Below are positions 35,302 through 49,492 of a stretch of 64,000 nt of DNA, one piece after another (position 1 is the stretch's first letter; every line of letters begins with the position of its first letter). Made by a program: the position numbers and the translations under genes. The notes beneath the pieces are model-generated. The model ran no database searches. It saw only the letters and a list, made by a program, of their open reading frames with translations, and had not been told where the DNA came from. Origin of the DNA: Echiichthys vipera (Eukaryota > Chordata > Actinopteri > Perciformes > Trachinidae); assembly GCA_963691815.1 (NCBI GenBank), contig OY829654.1, forward strand, positions 10,683,298 to 10,747,297. Reading direction: 5' to 3'.

Positions 35302-37675
35302 CTGGGTGAAGAAAGCACTGTTTTAATAAAACATTTTCATCTGTGTCATAACAGATTTACACCCTGCCTGACATTTTCAGCAGTGACACTGACAAGAGTT
35401 GCATTGATGCTACCATACCCAAATGCTCAATATTTAAACAGTAGCACTCCTAAAGTAAACTTGACATTCATTCCATGGTATTTACTTTGCTGGGACTCAC
35501 TTTGAAATAAGGAATCTGTCATTCCAGCTTTGCGAACTGGAGCCATTGTGACGGCCCCATTAATTGAAGCCTTTGTTTGTCTTTGATTTTTTTAACATAA
35601 CTGAAAAATTCTGTTTTTAATCCAGCATCTGTCAGAATTATTTCTGATTCTCTAATGAATCTGTTCATTTGGAAACATCCAGTTCCAACAGGTTCAGCCT
35701 GTGTACAATTCTGACCTGACCTTCCATTATTTTCAACATTATTCAACAATATCAGAAACCAATCTACTCCACCTTTAAATATAGATAAAGAAGATCAAAC
35801 CCCGTCTGAACTCCAACAGGTAAATGTCAGTTTGACTGTAATTCCAAAAAGCTTGTTATTATGGTAAAGGAGTTGTTGGCTACTATCACAATGCAACACC
35901 CAGTGCCTTTTAGACATATCAGGTCATTAAGATGGATCACAAGTAAACTGCAAAATAAAAGCTTGATAGAATACAGCATAAAGGGTGGGACACATATAAT
36001 ATGTGGATAACGGATAAGTAACTGGAGCTTGTGTATGAGTAAGAGAACAGCTCACCTGGCTGGGAGTGGTGCTGTATGTCACTATGTGATTTGAAAAAAT
36101 AATACACCTGTTTCCATTTCAAGTTGTGTATCTACAGTATTTAATAGATAATGCTTTTATCAGCTTGTGACATTACAAAAGACAGAAATGCATGACAAAG
36201 TGATTGAAATAGACTCTGAACGCATTATGCTGAGTATTATTCACTGACCAGTGGACTGTTCTTCAGTCCAAAACAACGGCACATGGAGCGAGGTAGTGTG
36301 ATAAGGACTGCTGTTGGAGTTTTGGTAACAAAACAGAGCTATAAATCACAGATAACTGAAACTTATTTAAGTATGTTTGCAGCACAGAGAGGAGGCAAAG
36401 AAGACATTATGCCATCGTTAACTTATTTTATTGCCTATAGCCAATAAAAGTATTACTATTAATTTCCAGTTCACCTGACTCTCTTTAGAGTCGTATCGTA
36501 ATGTAAAGTTTTTGCTTTTAACTTGACTCATTCTTCTATGATATTTCTTATCTTTTTTCTTTTATGTTTTATTATATTATTGTAATAATCACGATTGATA
36601 TTGTACATTTTAAATTGTGTTGTACCATACACTTATCTATGTGCTCTTATGGAGCTCTCATGAAAATGAAATTTCAATGTCAGAGGGACTTGATTCAATA
36701 AAAGTTTATCTGTCTATCTAATTGTGTATAATCTGTTAACATTACCACCGCAAATGTAACAAATGTAAAAATAGATACTTGTGTTTGTGTGAACAAGGTG
36801 CATGGCATAGATGTCTGGTCACACGTCTCTACTATTGTTTCCTCGCCTGCAGGCATTAACAGTTTAAATGTTTGGCGGCGGGAAAAACTTGCTCTTTTAG
36901 ATTATCCTTTCACCTCTGGGGCAAATGTCATTTCTGTGTATGTGATCAAATGAAAAGCAGCACGCTCGGGAAAACAAGTCTATTATTTGTAATTCTTCTG
37001 TGTTTTAGACAGTAGCCAAACTGATATGAGAGGGATTATGTCGATACTGCAAGCTTTGGTCATTCAAGGGCACTTGCATTCCACTTATCTTTGGACAAAG
37101 GTGTTTCACAACACACCTTTATGAGCTGTTCTGTATCTGTTCAGGAAAATGTTTACATGTGTCTGTGTGAGCCTGTGTGCATGTGTGTGTGTGTTTGATA
37201 CAGGTTGAAGAGTCGTGGTACAAAAGAGAGCGCAAGAGCACTTGTAATTCTTATCTATACACACAATTTAGCATGTGTCTTCACACCAATTTATTTTCTC
37301 TCTACAAAACGAGTTTATTGCACTTTATCCAACTGTAAAATAACAACAATTAGAATAAAAGTCTATTTTATGGTCAGCAGGGAACTCTGTTAACTGCTTG
37401 AAATACATCACTTTAAACAATATTTGACATGTTTAGTGGTCTAGACATCATTATAAGGACAACACATTCATTATTAGAATCATTTTGTATTGGAGTTCTC
37501 GTAGGACAAGTGGTATTGGAAGTAAGAGTAGGAGTAGCATTGGTGGCAGTCAGCTAATACAGTCATCATAACTGTAAAAGTAGTGGGAGCAGATATATAT
37601 GAATGCATTACAGTTATAACAGCAGTAGCACAGACAACATAATAGCGGGGTCGTAATAGTAATAGCAGAAGTAGA

Positions 37676-38080
37676 TAGTGGTGGAAAACTTAAAAAGTAA
37701 ACTTCAAAGTAAATTTCTCAAGCGTTGTACTTTAATTTTCATTTTATGCTAACAAATATTTAATTTTAGAGTCACTATAGTTACTATAATTACTAGTCAC
37801 TGATTACTTTGCATATTAATAGATATAAAATAATAATAAGAACAAATCATCTCATAAAATATGAGCCAATATTCTAGATTAAACAATCCAACCGTATAAA
37901 ATAGTGGCTCCACTTTGACCAGCCACAACATCAATGCATGAGTATCAATAAACCAATAATATAACATTTATTTATTTTGAACTGTAGTTACATTTTGTTG
38001 TTGGCTATTTTTAAATAGGTCTTTTGTCACAGCAGACACTGGACTTGATATAGTAACTAATAACATTAAAGATGGCTTTG
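37676..38080 (+). repeat. Degraded hAT-like teleost repeat
   Basis: Starts gtggtggaaaacttaaaaag and contains gtactttaattttcatttta, gattactttgcatattaata and ttgaccagccacaacat, resembling the element that is complete at 38368-39049. One terminus cannot be placed. Confidence 0.45.
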
Positions 38081-38367
38081 TACTATTCAAGTTTCCCAGT
38101 GAGAGTGACAGTGACAGTGAGCCCGCTTGCACAACATGAGGACCCTGAAAGCAGCTAAATGGAATTCAGCCAGCATTCATTTTATTATTTACACCTGTAT
38201 TTTGTAACATGTCAAAATGCTGTGTATAAAAAAGCCCCATTGTAATTTTGACTTAATTTGTATGCATATAGGATGAATCAAAGCCACAACATTTACATTA
38301 TAATCTTGGATAGTAGTACAGTATAATGAGCATTACTACCTTTAGGTACTTCTTCCATTACTGTAAT

Positions 38368-39049
38368 CAGCGGTGGAAGGCAACTAAATACTTTTACTCT
38401 CAAGTACTGTAAGTAAATACAAATTTGACTTCCATTTCCATTTTATGTAACTCCACTATATCTCAAAGGGAAACATTGGACTTTTTACTCCACTACATTT
38501 CTCTGACATCTTTAGTTCAGATTAGAATGTGTCACCCCCTTCTTGTCCAATGAAAACCGTGTATCTCCAGAATATTTGTGATAAACTGAAGGATGAATTG
38601 AAATTTTCCTACTTCTGAAGCGAAATAAAGGGCTTTAAGACCCTCTTGGGTCAGCCGGAACGAGCACCATCACAAAACTGAAAACTCATGAAAAGATTTT
38701 AAAGATACATGGTTCTCACAGGACGGTGACGCTACACATGATGATTTTATAGAATATATGATGCATTGCTGTAGATTAAAGCAGTAACATGCAACACACA
38801 CATTAATGCAGCAGTAATATTTTTTTACAGAAATGTCATATATAATAGAAAAACACATACAGAACATTTTACTGCACAATCACTACATTTACTTTAAGTA
38901 ATTTAAGTACATTTTGCAGATGATACTTACACACTTTTATTAAAGTAAGATTTGAATGCAGGACATTTACGTGTAGTAGAGTATTTTTATAGTGTGGTAT
39001 TAGTACTTTTACTTCAGTAAAGTATCTGAATACTTCTTCCACCCTGCTG
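38368..39049. mobile_element. hAT-like non-autonomous transposon, 682 bp, with 5-bp flanking duplication
   Basis: Begins cagcggtggaag and ends cttccaccctgctg, i.e. terminal inverted repeats starting CAG as in hAT elements. Sub-terminal runs are ctaaatacttttactct at the left and acttttacttcagtaaagta at the right. GTAAT directly flanks both sides (38363-38367 and 39050-39054). hAT elements usually give 8-bp duplications, so the exact class is not settled. There is no transposase ORF. Confidence 0.7.
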
Positions 39050-39158
39050 GTAATAGAAGTTATAGCAGTATTAGTAGCAGGTACTGCCCTGTGCTAGTTA
39101 TAATAGTACTATAGTAGCAATACTAGCCTAGAAGTAGTAGAAGTATTTTGAGTCTTAC

Positions 39159-39340
39159 CTTGTCAGTGTTGGATTCAGTAGAGTCTCCAATGCTAAGTCT
39201 TCTCCTCAACTCTTCTTCTAAGTTTGAGTTTAGACTAAAGTCAAGGTGTATCTTTTTCACCCTCAGGTGAGGATGCGCCTTACGCAAGTTATGACCTAGC
39301 CCTCACAGCTGGATAACTTCTGTCCACTCCAACTATCAAA
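39159..39340 (-). other. spdef: Candidate non-coding first exon of spdef
   Basis: On the minus strand this segment ends in ccaacactgacaag/gtaaga at 39159, a strong donor. It could splice to the acceptor at 35302. It has no long ORF. The 5' limit is a guess; the 110 bp between it and the hAT-like element would be intronic. Confidence 0.3.
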
Positions 39341-42300
39341 ACACCTTATTTCACTCCTGGTACAAGCAGTAAGTGCTTGACTTATTTGGGACGCAGTGCC
39401 TTCGTGACATATCAATTCTGAAAGAAAGGGTGTGTCCCAATGAGGGAGGTTGTTCCAAGTGCCTACTTAATAATGACTTGGGGCAGTATTGCAGAGGAGA
39501 GTTCCTTCAGTAAATAGACCTGGTGAGTCCCTTAGGGAATGCTGTACGTTTTGGGTTTTTTTACAACCATTTTAAGAATGGCAGTTTTTAAGGATCATCA
39601 AACGTTTTGAACATAAAACTTGAATCCAACTTTATCTAATCTAATCTGATCCAAGGAGGTCATTGTGACAAAGTTTGCCATTCTGTGCGAGAGGTGAGGA
39701 ATAGTTCATGACCATTTTGGGACAGATCAGGCCCAGTAGAGTTTTTTGCCATGCAGCTCTGGGGAAGTCACTGCAGAAAATGTGAAATCACAATGTTAGC
39801 AAAACGGTACACTCAACTGACACTCACTGTCAAGCCGTTCCACTGTTAGAGGATCAGCGCACTGTTTGCATAGAGCAGTTTTCCATTGCAGTGAAGCTTA
39901 AGGAAGATGAACCTGATTTTCCACAGAAAATAAAATCCTAATCAGTTACCACTTGGACTTTTGGGGACTATACAGGACAGAGATCATTAGAAGGAAGCTT
40001 GAACTCATATGACACAAAAAAGGCTGACTATGTAAGGACATTTGGGATCCAGAGCATAACATCTATGAAATATAAATTAATCAACCCTCAGGAAAATAAT
40101 GATCAGAGTTGTCTTGAAAGGCAGATAACTATTATAGGAATAAGTTGAAGAACTGGTGCAGAGAGCGAGTACAAGAGAAGGAAAGAGAAAGAGAGAGTGT
40201 GCAAATGTTTGCTTAAACTAAACAGTAGTGTTTGTGCGGTTGTGTTGAAATATTCAAAAGAGCTGCTGCCTGTGTATCCACCCACATAAATCATCTTTAA
40301 AGGCCTTCTTGGATAGAGTAGAATTACAGCTTTACCAACTTGCTCTCAACCTGTATTGTACTTCGGTTGATAAAGCTAAAAGAAATAATAGTGATTCTGA
40401 GCAAAACAAGAACTGCCTCAAATGTTCTTTTTTAGTCAGCTGTGTCTTTACAAAGAGTCATTCAGCAGCTAATTGTGTGTTTACTTTGCTACCTTAATAT
40501 GTCTCTTGTGCTTTGCTGTAACTCACTTAACATTCAACCTGTGCAAATGTCAAGTGAGTCTTGCTCCCTCAGGCAGTTTGATACTGCTGCTGGACAGAAC
40601 CGTAGACAGTCTCAGTAGCACCTAGTAATTGGTGAGGCTCCACGGAGGAGCTGCGCGCTGCTTTTGACCAGTAACCCTCCAGGCTAACATGTTATCTGAC
40701 ATCTACTGGCCGCGATCTGCCTCTTTCAAGTTTGAACTAGTTACTGCTTTCATCACTCGTCGTGTTTAAAGCATCTCAAGTTCTTCCTGACACCAGTGGG
40801 TAGAATCACGTATTTAATTATGCAGTGGTTTGATGCTTTTTAATGTTAATTTAAATGTTTCTTTATCCTTAAAATAGACCCCCTAAAAACTCCTTAAAGC
40901 CCCTGATAAATGCATGACTACACTACTACAGTGAAAGCATACAAATATTCATAGCACAGATTAATAGCAATTTGCTACTGTATATTTAAAAGTTAACAAG
41001 AAAACTGAGTAGGATTTATTGGATGTTGTGTTGAAGGGAATATAAAGTCCTGGAAATTAAAAAAATCTAACCATACCTGAGTATGTGGAGAGAGGAAAAC
41101 ACAGCTGTCAAAATATAAAAGCTGGTGATCAAATCTGAGTAAACTCATAACTGAGGTTTTAGTCCTGGAAATTGTAAATGAACGACACAAAGCCCAATAC
41201 TTTAGTTTTCAGTGATAATTTAATCATACAAACATTCTTCAAACATACAGGAAAAAAAAGTTTTCATCTGTTTGCACTTCCTCACTCTCATAAATGTACT
41301 GTTGTATGAGTCGAATGCCAACTGATTCATTCTGCAACCTGGCCAGCGGAAACCTCAGAGATATTCTACTAAGAAGAAAACACACTTGATGAATTGGCAT
41401 TGACAGCAAATACCGTTGATGGCAGGGAGAGACATTTATCATTAACATTTTGCACAGGTACACTGTAAAAGATCCACATGACATGTAGTATTGGCTGGTA
41501 TCGTCGTGTTGTTAAAGCTCAGAAACCCCGGGGCTTACAGATAGTGCCTTAATGAAAAGGGTGTTTACCCGATGAGGGGGTCTTACACACTGGCTGTGGA
41601 TTTCAAGATAAAATCACAGAGTCGATAAACCCTTCAGGACTTAACTGTACTTGTGTGGGAGAAAGGTCATGGTCTCACAGGCCTCGTCATGGAGGTCCCA
41701 TAACTCAGTGCATAGATCAGCCCGTTAGTGCAAGTAAATCTGCAGCAATTCTTCAAGACAACACAAGAGTCTGTCATATACTTGTAGGTTTACTGCATCT
41801 GAAATCATCAAACAGTATCGAATGTGTTTAAGATTCACTAATGACCAGTGAAAAACATTTGTAGACTCTAAAGTGGGACCCCCTAAGCATAATTTTAACA
41901 ACGGACAGGAATATTCAGAACAATAATTACACTAATAAAATGACCGGTTCGATGCAAATATACAATGTTGAAATCTTTGGGTAAATTAATATGTTTACAA
42001 AAAACATGAATTTCTTCTACATTCATCAAATACATTCAACTTAATATAATAAAAGCAACCCTTTAAAACGAAAAATCAGGGCAGGGTGACACATTTCATA
42101 ATGTGAAGTTGGGTTTTTACGGTTTATATGGCTTGAATTCAATTTCTGATGTCATAGTGTGCATTAATCATTTTATCTTTTAATACAAGCATGTAAAACA
42201 AACTAAATCTTGGTTTCAGGAAATAATGGGAAATCTTTAATACTGTATTTTTACTAAGAATTAATATTCTGCTAATATTCTTCTAATATTTCATAGATGT

Positions 42301-43177
42301 GTATATGCAAATTATTATCCATGACCTTCACATCTGACTATAGAAGGCATGATAAAATTGTTGGCTCCGCAATGTTTCTGTACAATAATGAAAACTAAAT
42401 GTGAACAAATCAAAGGAGCTATGCTGCAAATGAGAGTTCTGTTTTTCAGCGCTGGTCTTATCTTGTTTGTTAGAGTAATGGCTGACTCCCTCCAGTGGAG
42501 ACAACAGCATTGCATTTAAAATAGCAGGTACTATGACAGCATAGAAATAATTGCTCATAATGCACAAGCCATGTTGAATGAGCTTCAGATATATTTCTGA
42601 AGCATGTGGCTGTTCCCCTTCTCTTAAATGTGTATGTTAAAAATAAGGATAAAAGTGAAATAATGATATCAATGGTTTGTTTCAGGGATGCCTATATTTC
42701 TAGATTTTAACAGTTCCAGAAACCCGATTAATATAGTAAGAATCAGAGCAGAAACTGGAGAATCAGTTGGCAAAATAAATGGCTTTTCCTCCAAAGTCTC
42801 TCAGGTCGCACAATGCACACGCACATATACACACCATTTCACAAATACACACTCCTGTCATCATTGTTTCAACTGCACTCTGACAACTAAAAAAGAAAGA
42901 AGAAAAAGAAAGAAGAAAAAAGTTATCACTCAAAAGACTCATAGCACTCATATTTTAACTTAGCATTCACACGTGCATACAGTGGCTTGTGGGATGTTGG
43001 TTGAGCTGCACGTCAGGAGCGTTGGCTTCTGGTTTCTGAAAATGTAGCTGGCTTTTGCATAAAGTGTTTTTGAAATTCCACACACTGAACCAGCTACTGA
43101 TAAAGCCTCTTCTTTCTCTTATTGGTGTGACAGACTCCAGAGGTTTAGTGCTGCTTCACTGTGACAAGTCCCGTGAT
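39341..43177. other. Region between spdef and ilrun, including the ilrun 3' UTR
   Basis: No coding exon recognised. The right-hand part, from 43177 leftwards, must include the 3' UTR of ilrun. Possible minus-strand poly(A) hexamers are ATTAAA at 41224-41219 and AATAAA at 41020-41015, but neither is confirmed. A purine-rich patch (about 42889-42921, aaaagaaagaagaaaaagaa) is present. Confidence 0.55.
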
Positions 43178-46100
43178 TTAAGAGTGCCCAAAGGGATAGG
43201 GCTCCTGTATACCCTGTAAGGAAGAACAATGATTCAAAAACAGATAGGAGGGCAGAGTGATGTGTAAGGAAATGGCTGAATGAGACAAAACAAAGACAGA
43301 AGTGTAAACTTCCACTGTCTGAAACGTCAGTGTGGAATTCACACATATGCAGTGGATAAAAGTTATCTCTTACCTGGTTACAAGAGACTACTGATAGATT
43401 GCTTTGTAGACTGTTTGCTACTATATCCACAGAGTTGTGTGAGAGTCCATTCTGATCTTGCTGCAGCTCGTTGGGGCTTCCCTGCCAATGTTCCTCTGCG
43501 ACCATATGATCGCTGGCATCATGGAGGCTGTTGTTGTTGCTGTTGGGGCACTTGCTCTTCTCTGGTGAGGCGAATGGGTTGTAGTCCCCTTCCAGGCTGC
43601 GGTTAGGCTGGGTGTTAAACTCGGCTTGGAAAGAGGAAAGCTGCTGTGTGACGCCAAGGAGGCCTCCGACCTCCACACTCAGGATCACCCAAATGACATC
43701 TGTCAGAAACAAATGGCATCTTATGATATACAAAGCCACTACAACAGTCCTACAACTTGTACCTGCATGTATAATGTTAAAACTACCTTGAATTGACATC
43801 CTACCAAAAGATTATGGCCTGAAAATCCCAATTGGCCTCTAAAGCATGTAAAATGAAGCTGGACCACACACCCAAGATATCCTCGAAGATTTAAAGTGCT
43901 CCAGGTATGCAATTCTTTTCTCATGAAGCCAAGAATCATCATTACGAATATATGAAATATTAAGGCCAAGTTTCATTTTAATTGAGTATCCCTCTGCTGA
44001 TTAATTTTTTAGTAGGCAGGTCTTGAGGGACTTCCTGTTGGGATCCATCAAACATACTGAACTTGCAGGAGGACAAATATCAATTAAATGAAAGATTCTT
44101 AACTTAATTTGTGTGTTCTGACATAACCGCCATTTCATCTTTTAATAGTTTTCACTGAAGTAATTGCATGCAAAGTTATCTTGCAATTTATCTTCAGTAA
44201 TGGCTGTTGCCTCCTGCTGCTAACTAGAGTTCTTGGCTGAAGATTTGCATGTCAGCAGCTCAGTACGAAAAAAATGATTTTTATTATTAAACTGAGGATT
44301 ATTCTTGCAGTTAGAAACGTTAGAAAGGCCAATGTGACATCTTCAACTAGCTTTACAATGATGTAAAAAAAATAAAAAAAATAAAAAAGAAACAAAATAG
44401 CAAATCCTCACTTTTGAGAAGCTGGAACCAGTGAATGTTTGTATATTTGCTGGAAAAGGACTAAACGATGAATAACTTTGATACTGTCCATCGACTAATT
44501 TACTTTTCAGTCTGTTTATGGACAGATGTACTGAAAACAACAATTAAGGCTTGTCTGTAGTGTGAAGTTTTCTGTCCTCACCTCCAAAGAAAAGGCCGGT
44601 GGCTGTGCACATTCTCCACTGGCCCTGGTACATGCCAGGAGTCGCAGGGCTCTGCATCTGCACACTAACATCAGCTATTTCCTGAGGGTTTAGAGACCGC
44701 ACCATCACCATGTTTACATGACCAAACTGATCTCCTCCAACATACTTCAAACAAACCCCAGGAGGCCATGACTCTGCACCTGGAAGACACACAGAAAACG
44801 GGCATTACATGCAAGTGTAATTATTTCTCATTTACGAGGCCTGGTGCCAGCTCTGTGATCTATATCATTATTATTATTATTATAACTATTATTCCAGCAG
44901 ACTAACCTGTGTTCTGTACTCTCCAGGTTTTTGTGAATGGCGTATCTGGTGGAACTGATTCGCCCTCACCAATTGTCACATCTCTCACAAAGGACATGCA
45001 CGGTGCACTGATGTTGGGACTCTCAAAGTCGTAGTAGGCTCCAATGGCTGCTTGTAAATTCCTGGGACAACACAAAGCAGAAATCCAAGTGGTCAATACA
45101 GATATACACTGCAGTATGACATTTGATTTGTGCTGGGGAAACCGCATGATTTAACAACAATTTGCAAAGAACGTACATCCAGAAAAATGTTTTTCATCTT
45201 TTTCATTCAGATAAAAGGAGTTATTTTGTAAGCATTACACAAAATCATATCTAGGGTTGCAGCTAAGTATTATTTACATTATGTTTTGATCATTTATCAA
45301 TAAAACAACCAATCAACAATTTGGTTAAATAGTGAAAAATACCCGTCACAATTTCATCAAGCCTAACGAGACTTCTTCAAATTGCGTGTTCTTCCAACCA
45401 ACAGGAATATATCTCAGTACATTACACATTGCACACTGTGATCTTGACATTCACTGGTCAATATTTTTGCACATTACTGCACAAACTTTAATAAAAAAAA
45501 ACAATATATTGTTCTCCATAATTTGTAATAGTAATTCTTTTGTTCTATCTATTTATGTTTGTTGACTTTTACAAAGCTTTTTTTATTCCCTTTCCTCTTG
45601 CTGTGTTTATTGTTATGCATCAAAACACCAAGGCACATTTCTTACTTGCCAATAAACCTGATTCTAATTGTGATTCTGACATTTGACAAACAATATCAAT
45701 GAATTGTTTCCGCCCTAAACAAATATATCTGTATGCTCTCAAAACACCATGAAAGCTGTAGTTGTAATAAAGTAAGTAAAATAAAAATAAAAAAAACAGT
45801 TTAACTTTACTTTAAATGTGCCCACATTTTACAAGACCAATAAAAGAAGAATCCTAAAGGGGCCTGGCACTAAAGCTGGGTCCCTGACAAAACAATAAAT
45901 GTATTCAACGCGAGATAGTGACATTTTTCTCCTGCAATGTTTGAATTTTCATATCATTTTGATGCATTTTTGTGACTGTTTCAAATGCATATATCGTGGC
46001 AAACAAGTGAGATGTCTGCAGACAAGAGAGAATGCGAATGGGCGCTTCCCGTGACATGCTGGCCATCCATAAACCAGCAGTTTTTATTTTTAGAAAGCCC

Positions 46101-47590
46101 TTTGCAGAGGAGCTATTACACGGTGTCACGTGTTACTACTACAGTCTGCATTGCCCATAGACACTGTGCTGTCTTCCATAGGCCCGCACTGGCTTAATAT
46201 TGCTGCATATGCGCAGAAAGATTTATTTAAGGAAAGACTTCAATATGACCTTCCCCGTCCCTGACACATTCCTTACCAGTTTCATTTTCTAAATCTTCCA
46301 TCTCATTTTAAAGTCCCCCCCAAAAATGTAATGCAAACTGCAGTTTTAGAAGTATTCTCAGCACGTCAAAAAAATACATATTAATACATGTTTGTTCAGG
46401 CACAGTCAGGGGAAGAATCACCAAGCTTTGCACAATTACTGCGTGAGCTTTGAGCGACCCTCGGCAACGTTGGAAGGTTACGTCATAAACCGTAACGTTA
46501 GCAACCCCCACTATGGTTGTCGTCAAGAAGTGACAGACATAGTTAACGTTTAAACATCTTGACTGTGGGGCAAGCGGTTTCAACCTTTAATGAAATCACA
46601 CGCCTATCTGTAATCACATTTAAGATATCCATGATTACCATTTCTCCTGGTCAAAATTGAATTCTTACTATTTAGAATGATAAATTGAGATATCACCGTA
46701 ATGACATTTTTGCTAGCTAAAATGTATTTGTGTATATATAGATATATCTAGAACTGAAAGCCCAATACACATGAATAGCAAAAGTGCCGTAATTTGTACT
46801 AGTAAGAATGATGCTATGGATATCTTAAATGTTCATTATGACCAGGAAGAACTGAATAACAGATACATGCAATACATATCCAGTCTAGCTATTTCATTTC
46901 AAAATAATTTGCCATAAACAGACTGTGACAAAAACCGTCATAAACTTTTAAATGATCCGTTTCGTTCAGTGACTAGTTGTAGCCACCTGGTTGTTACCTA
47001 GCTTTGCATAGAGGTGGTGACTAACTTACAACTCCTCCGCAAACTGAACACACCACGAAAAACGTACACATACTTTGATGTACTGTCTTTTTACTTTATT
47101 TTTATTCTATTATGCGAACTACTTTATTGACTTCTTTATTTATCGTGTAAGCATTTGTATCGCACCACCCGCTAAGCTCCACTGTGTCCCTGACATGCAA
47201 TCAAAAGTCGGGAGACACGGTGACTCAGCTAACGCTACATACGTTACTACAACGTCGTTAGCTGACGTAAACGCTAACACTCTGTCACAATGAGGGATAA
47301 CACGTCTTATGATTTCCTTTACCCTGTTTTACCGACGAAATATACATTGAACCGCTGGGTTTAAAGCATGTATGTGTTATCTAACATTAAACCAGACAGC
47401 AGGCCCACACGAGTCCCCGAGCTCACCAGTTGGTCATGTCCAGAAAGAAGGCGCATCCGGCGGGGTTGAGCTGAAACCCGAGGAGCCTCTGAAATTCCGA
47501 TATTAGGATATCTTTGTCTGTTGTACCCATGCAGCTGAATTTCTGCATGAGTTCCTGATCCAGGTCCAGGTCCAGGTCCATGCCCTCCAT
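43178..47590 (-). CDS. ilrun: ILRUN (C6orf106), UBA-like and NBR1-like (FW) domain protein
   Basis: Coding exons in transcript order: 47590-47427, 45061-44907, 44779-44582, 43699-43374, 43213-43178 (TAA at 43180-43178). All introns are GT-AG, phases agree and the product is 292 aa (human 298). An N-terminal UBA-like domain spans ~20-65 (TTDKDILISEFQRLLGF, AIGAYYDFE). An FW/NBR1-like beta domain spans ~75-195 with its typical W101-R-V-Q-N and W-P-P-G-V-C-L-K-Y-V-G-G-D. The Ser/Asn/Gln-rich tail includes NPFASP and ends EPYPFGHS, close to the human PYPFGQS terminus. The last exon encodes only 11 residues, so a reading that runs through its upstream intron gives a wrong tail. Known role: represses IRF3/p300-driven cytokine and interferon transcription and affects lipoprotein metabolism. 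The ATG has G at -3 and +4. It is head-to-head with uhrf1bp1. Confidence 0.95.
45062..47426 (-). other. ilrun intron 1 (2.4 kb)
   Basis: Contains a LINE-tail-like repeat (45420-45690) and, from about 46440 to 47290, repeated short GTAACGTTAGC-like words. No coding exon; open frames here are short and unsupported. Confidence 0.8.
45420..45690 (+). repeat. LINE 3'-tail-like repeat
   Basis: Has the typical end of a teleost retroposon: tgcacattactgcacaaac, later aaaacaccaaggcacatttc, ttgccaataaacctgattct, then aattgtgattctgac. No reverse-transcriptase frame is attached, so it is a truncated copy. Class assigned from memory. Confidence 0.55.
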
Positions 47591-49068
47591 CGCGGATTCG
47601 CGCTCCGGGACAGAGACACACACGGGGCTTCACTCCTAATTTAGTCCGAGGCCTCGACTTGTCATAACAAACTCAACAACAGGGCCGAGTGCGCATGTCA
47701 CATGATTGTGTTGTGTGTCTCTCCTGTGAGCCACAAGGCCTGGGGGAGAAAATAAAACACACAGCTCCATCTGATTTTCATTTTCATGCTAGGCGTATAG
47801 TTATTAAAATGATGTCGATGTAATAATATATCAACAATACCATCCTATCATACATCACTATATATCAGCAGTTCTTTTTGCTCTAACAATGGGCTCTTTT
47901 TATTTATTTAAACTATTTTTCTGTCTTTTTATTTATTTTATTTTTGTATTTTTGTCTCTTAAATGTCTTTTTTTACCTTGTCATCTGTTGATTTCATTTG
48001 TATTAATTATTTTGTTGTTTTTACTTTCTGTTAAAAGTAGCCCTATCATTTATCTTGCCTTGTTGACGTGTATATATGTGTTTTGAATCCACTTTAATTG
48101 TGCTAAATTTACAAAATATTAAAATAACTATTGCAAAAAGTCACCATCAAATATTGTTATTGGGCCCTAGCAGATTTACTCCTGCTGCCTCCAAGTTACC
48201 CTCAACCACAGTGCACATTTTAATCAAATTAACTTAAAAAAAACAGGCAAAAGAAAATGCTTCTGTTATGCAAATATTAATTAGCTCTTAGAAACTGGTG
48301 GTTCTTACTATTCACTCGGTGGCCATTAAACCACTGCACGGTTAAATCCCAAACAATGGAAAACAATGTAGAAAATTTGATGGAACTGTCCCATTTATGT
48401 TTGTGCCATGTATTAATTTGAGAGAGATTACAGCCTTCTCATCATCAGTCCACACAGATCTAATGTTGTCATATGCTGTTATTTTTTTTGGTTTCTTCAG
48501 TGTCATGCATGATTTATGTCATTTCAGGTCGGAAGAGTAAAAGCTTTTTTTGCATTATTTTAAAATGCATGTGTGACTTAAACTTTAATTCATTATATTT
48601 TCCAATAAACTGATGCATGAATGAAACCAAGTTGCCAGTTTATTACTATTTTTCATTCCCCTTGGAGATTATTATCTGATGGCTTATAACTCACCACTGT
48701 TGTTTGTCTGACATAATATTTGTTTAACTGTGGTCATGGTTTCTTGTAAGTTTATTGTGTTGGGTCTGACTGAATTAACCCAGAGAGAATTAACTGCACA
48801 CTGCACTACATGCACCACTTGTTTTGTTTGTACTCTATATTTTCTGGCATATATCTTTTTTTAAATATTTGATGGTTATTTAAAATACATCCAGACAACC
48901 TGATTAAACAACACACACATTGTAAAACACAACCATCACTTTGCTGTAACCGCTGCACACAGTGTCATTTTTGATTTTGAGTTGAACCGCAATTAAATAT
49001 TTAGTCATGATTGGTGGGATTGCGCTCCTCTCCGCGTCAGGCAGATGGCGCCATTGTGTCGTTAGAGT

Positions 49069-49308
<240 letters not shown>

Positions 49309-49421
49309 TCAGTTGCTGACTATCTGGTGTTTAGCGAGGTAGCAACTCGGATGTGCTGTGCAGCAGCGGTTAAAAAGATGCACACCGCCCGGGCTGTGTA
49401 CAACATAGAGGTGCCTGGTAG

Positions 49422-49437
49422 CTAACGTTAACGTTAG
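49422..49437. promoter_or_regulatory. 16-bp perfect palindrome upstream of uhrf1bp1
   Basis: CTAACGTTAACGTTAG is its own reverse complement and contains overlapping TAACGTTA words. It lies 55 bp before the start codon, so it is probably in the 5' UTR or at the core promoter. Function unknown. Confidence 0.6.
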
Positions 49438-49492
49438 TTTAATTCAGAGGGGGGACCTGCTGTTTCTGTAAGGGCACGAACCGCTTGCAGAA

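Larger units (their letters stand above)
35302..39158. other. Non-coding stretch upstream of spdef
   Basis: No protein-coding exon recognised on either strand. From 37500 to 37680 there is imperfect agt/gta trinucleotide-rich DNA, from about 37676 to 38080 a degraded relative of the hAT-like element, and at 38368-39049 a better copy. If the candidate first exon at 39159 is right, all this is the first spdef intron. Confidence 0.6.

Noticed and set aside
43119..43799. 226-aa continuous reading on the minus strand
   Set aside because: Only 43374-43699 is an ilrun exon; the rest runs through introns. Splicing at 43374 to 43213 in phase gives the conserved PYPFG ending.
47591..47623. N-terminal extension of ILRUN upstream of 47590
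   Set aside because: The frame is open but begins with GTG, not ATG; the ATG at 47590 has a good context and matches the family start.
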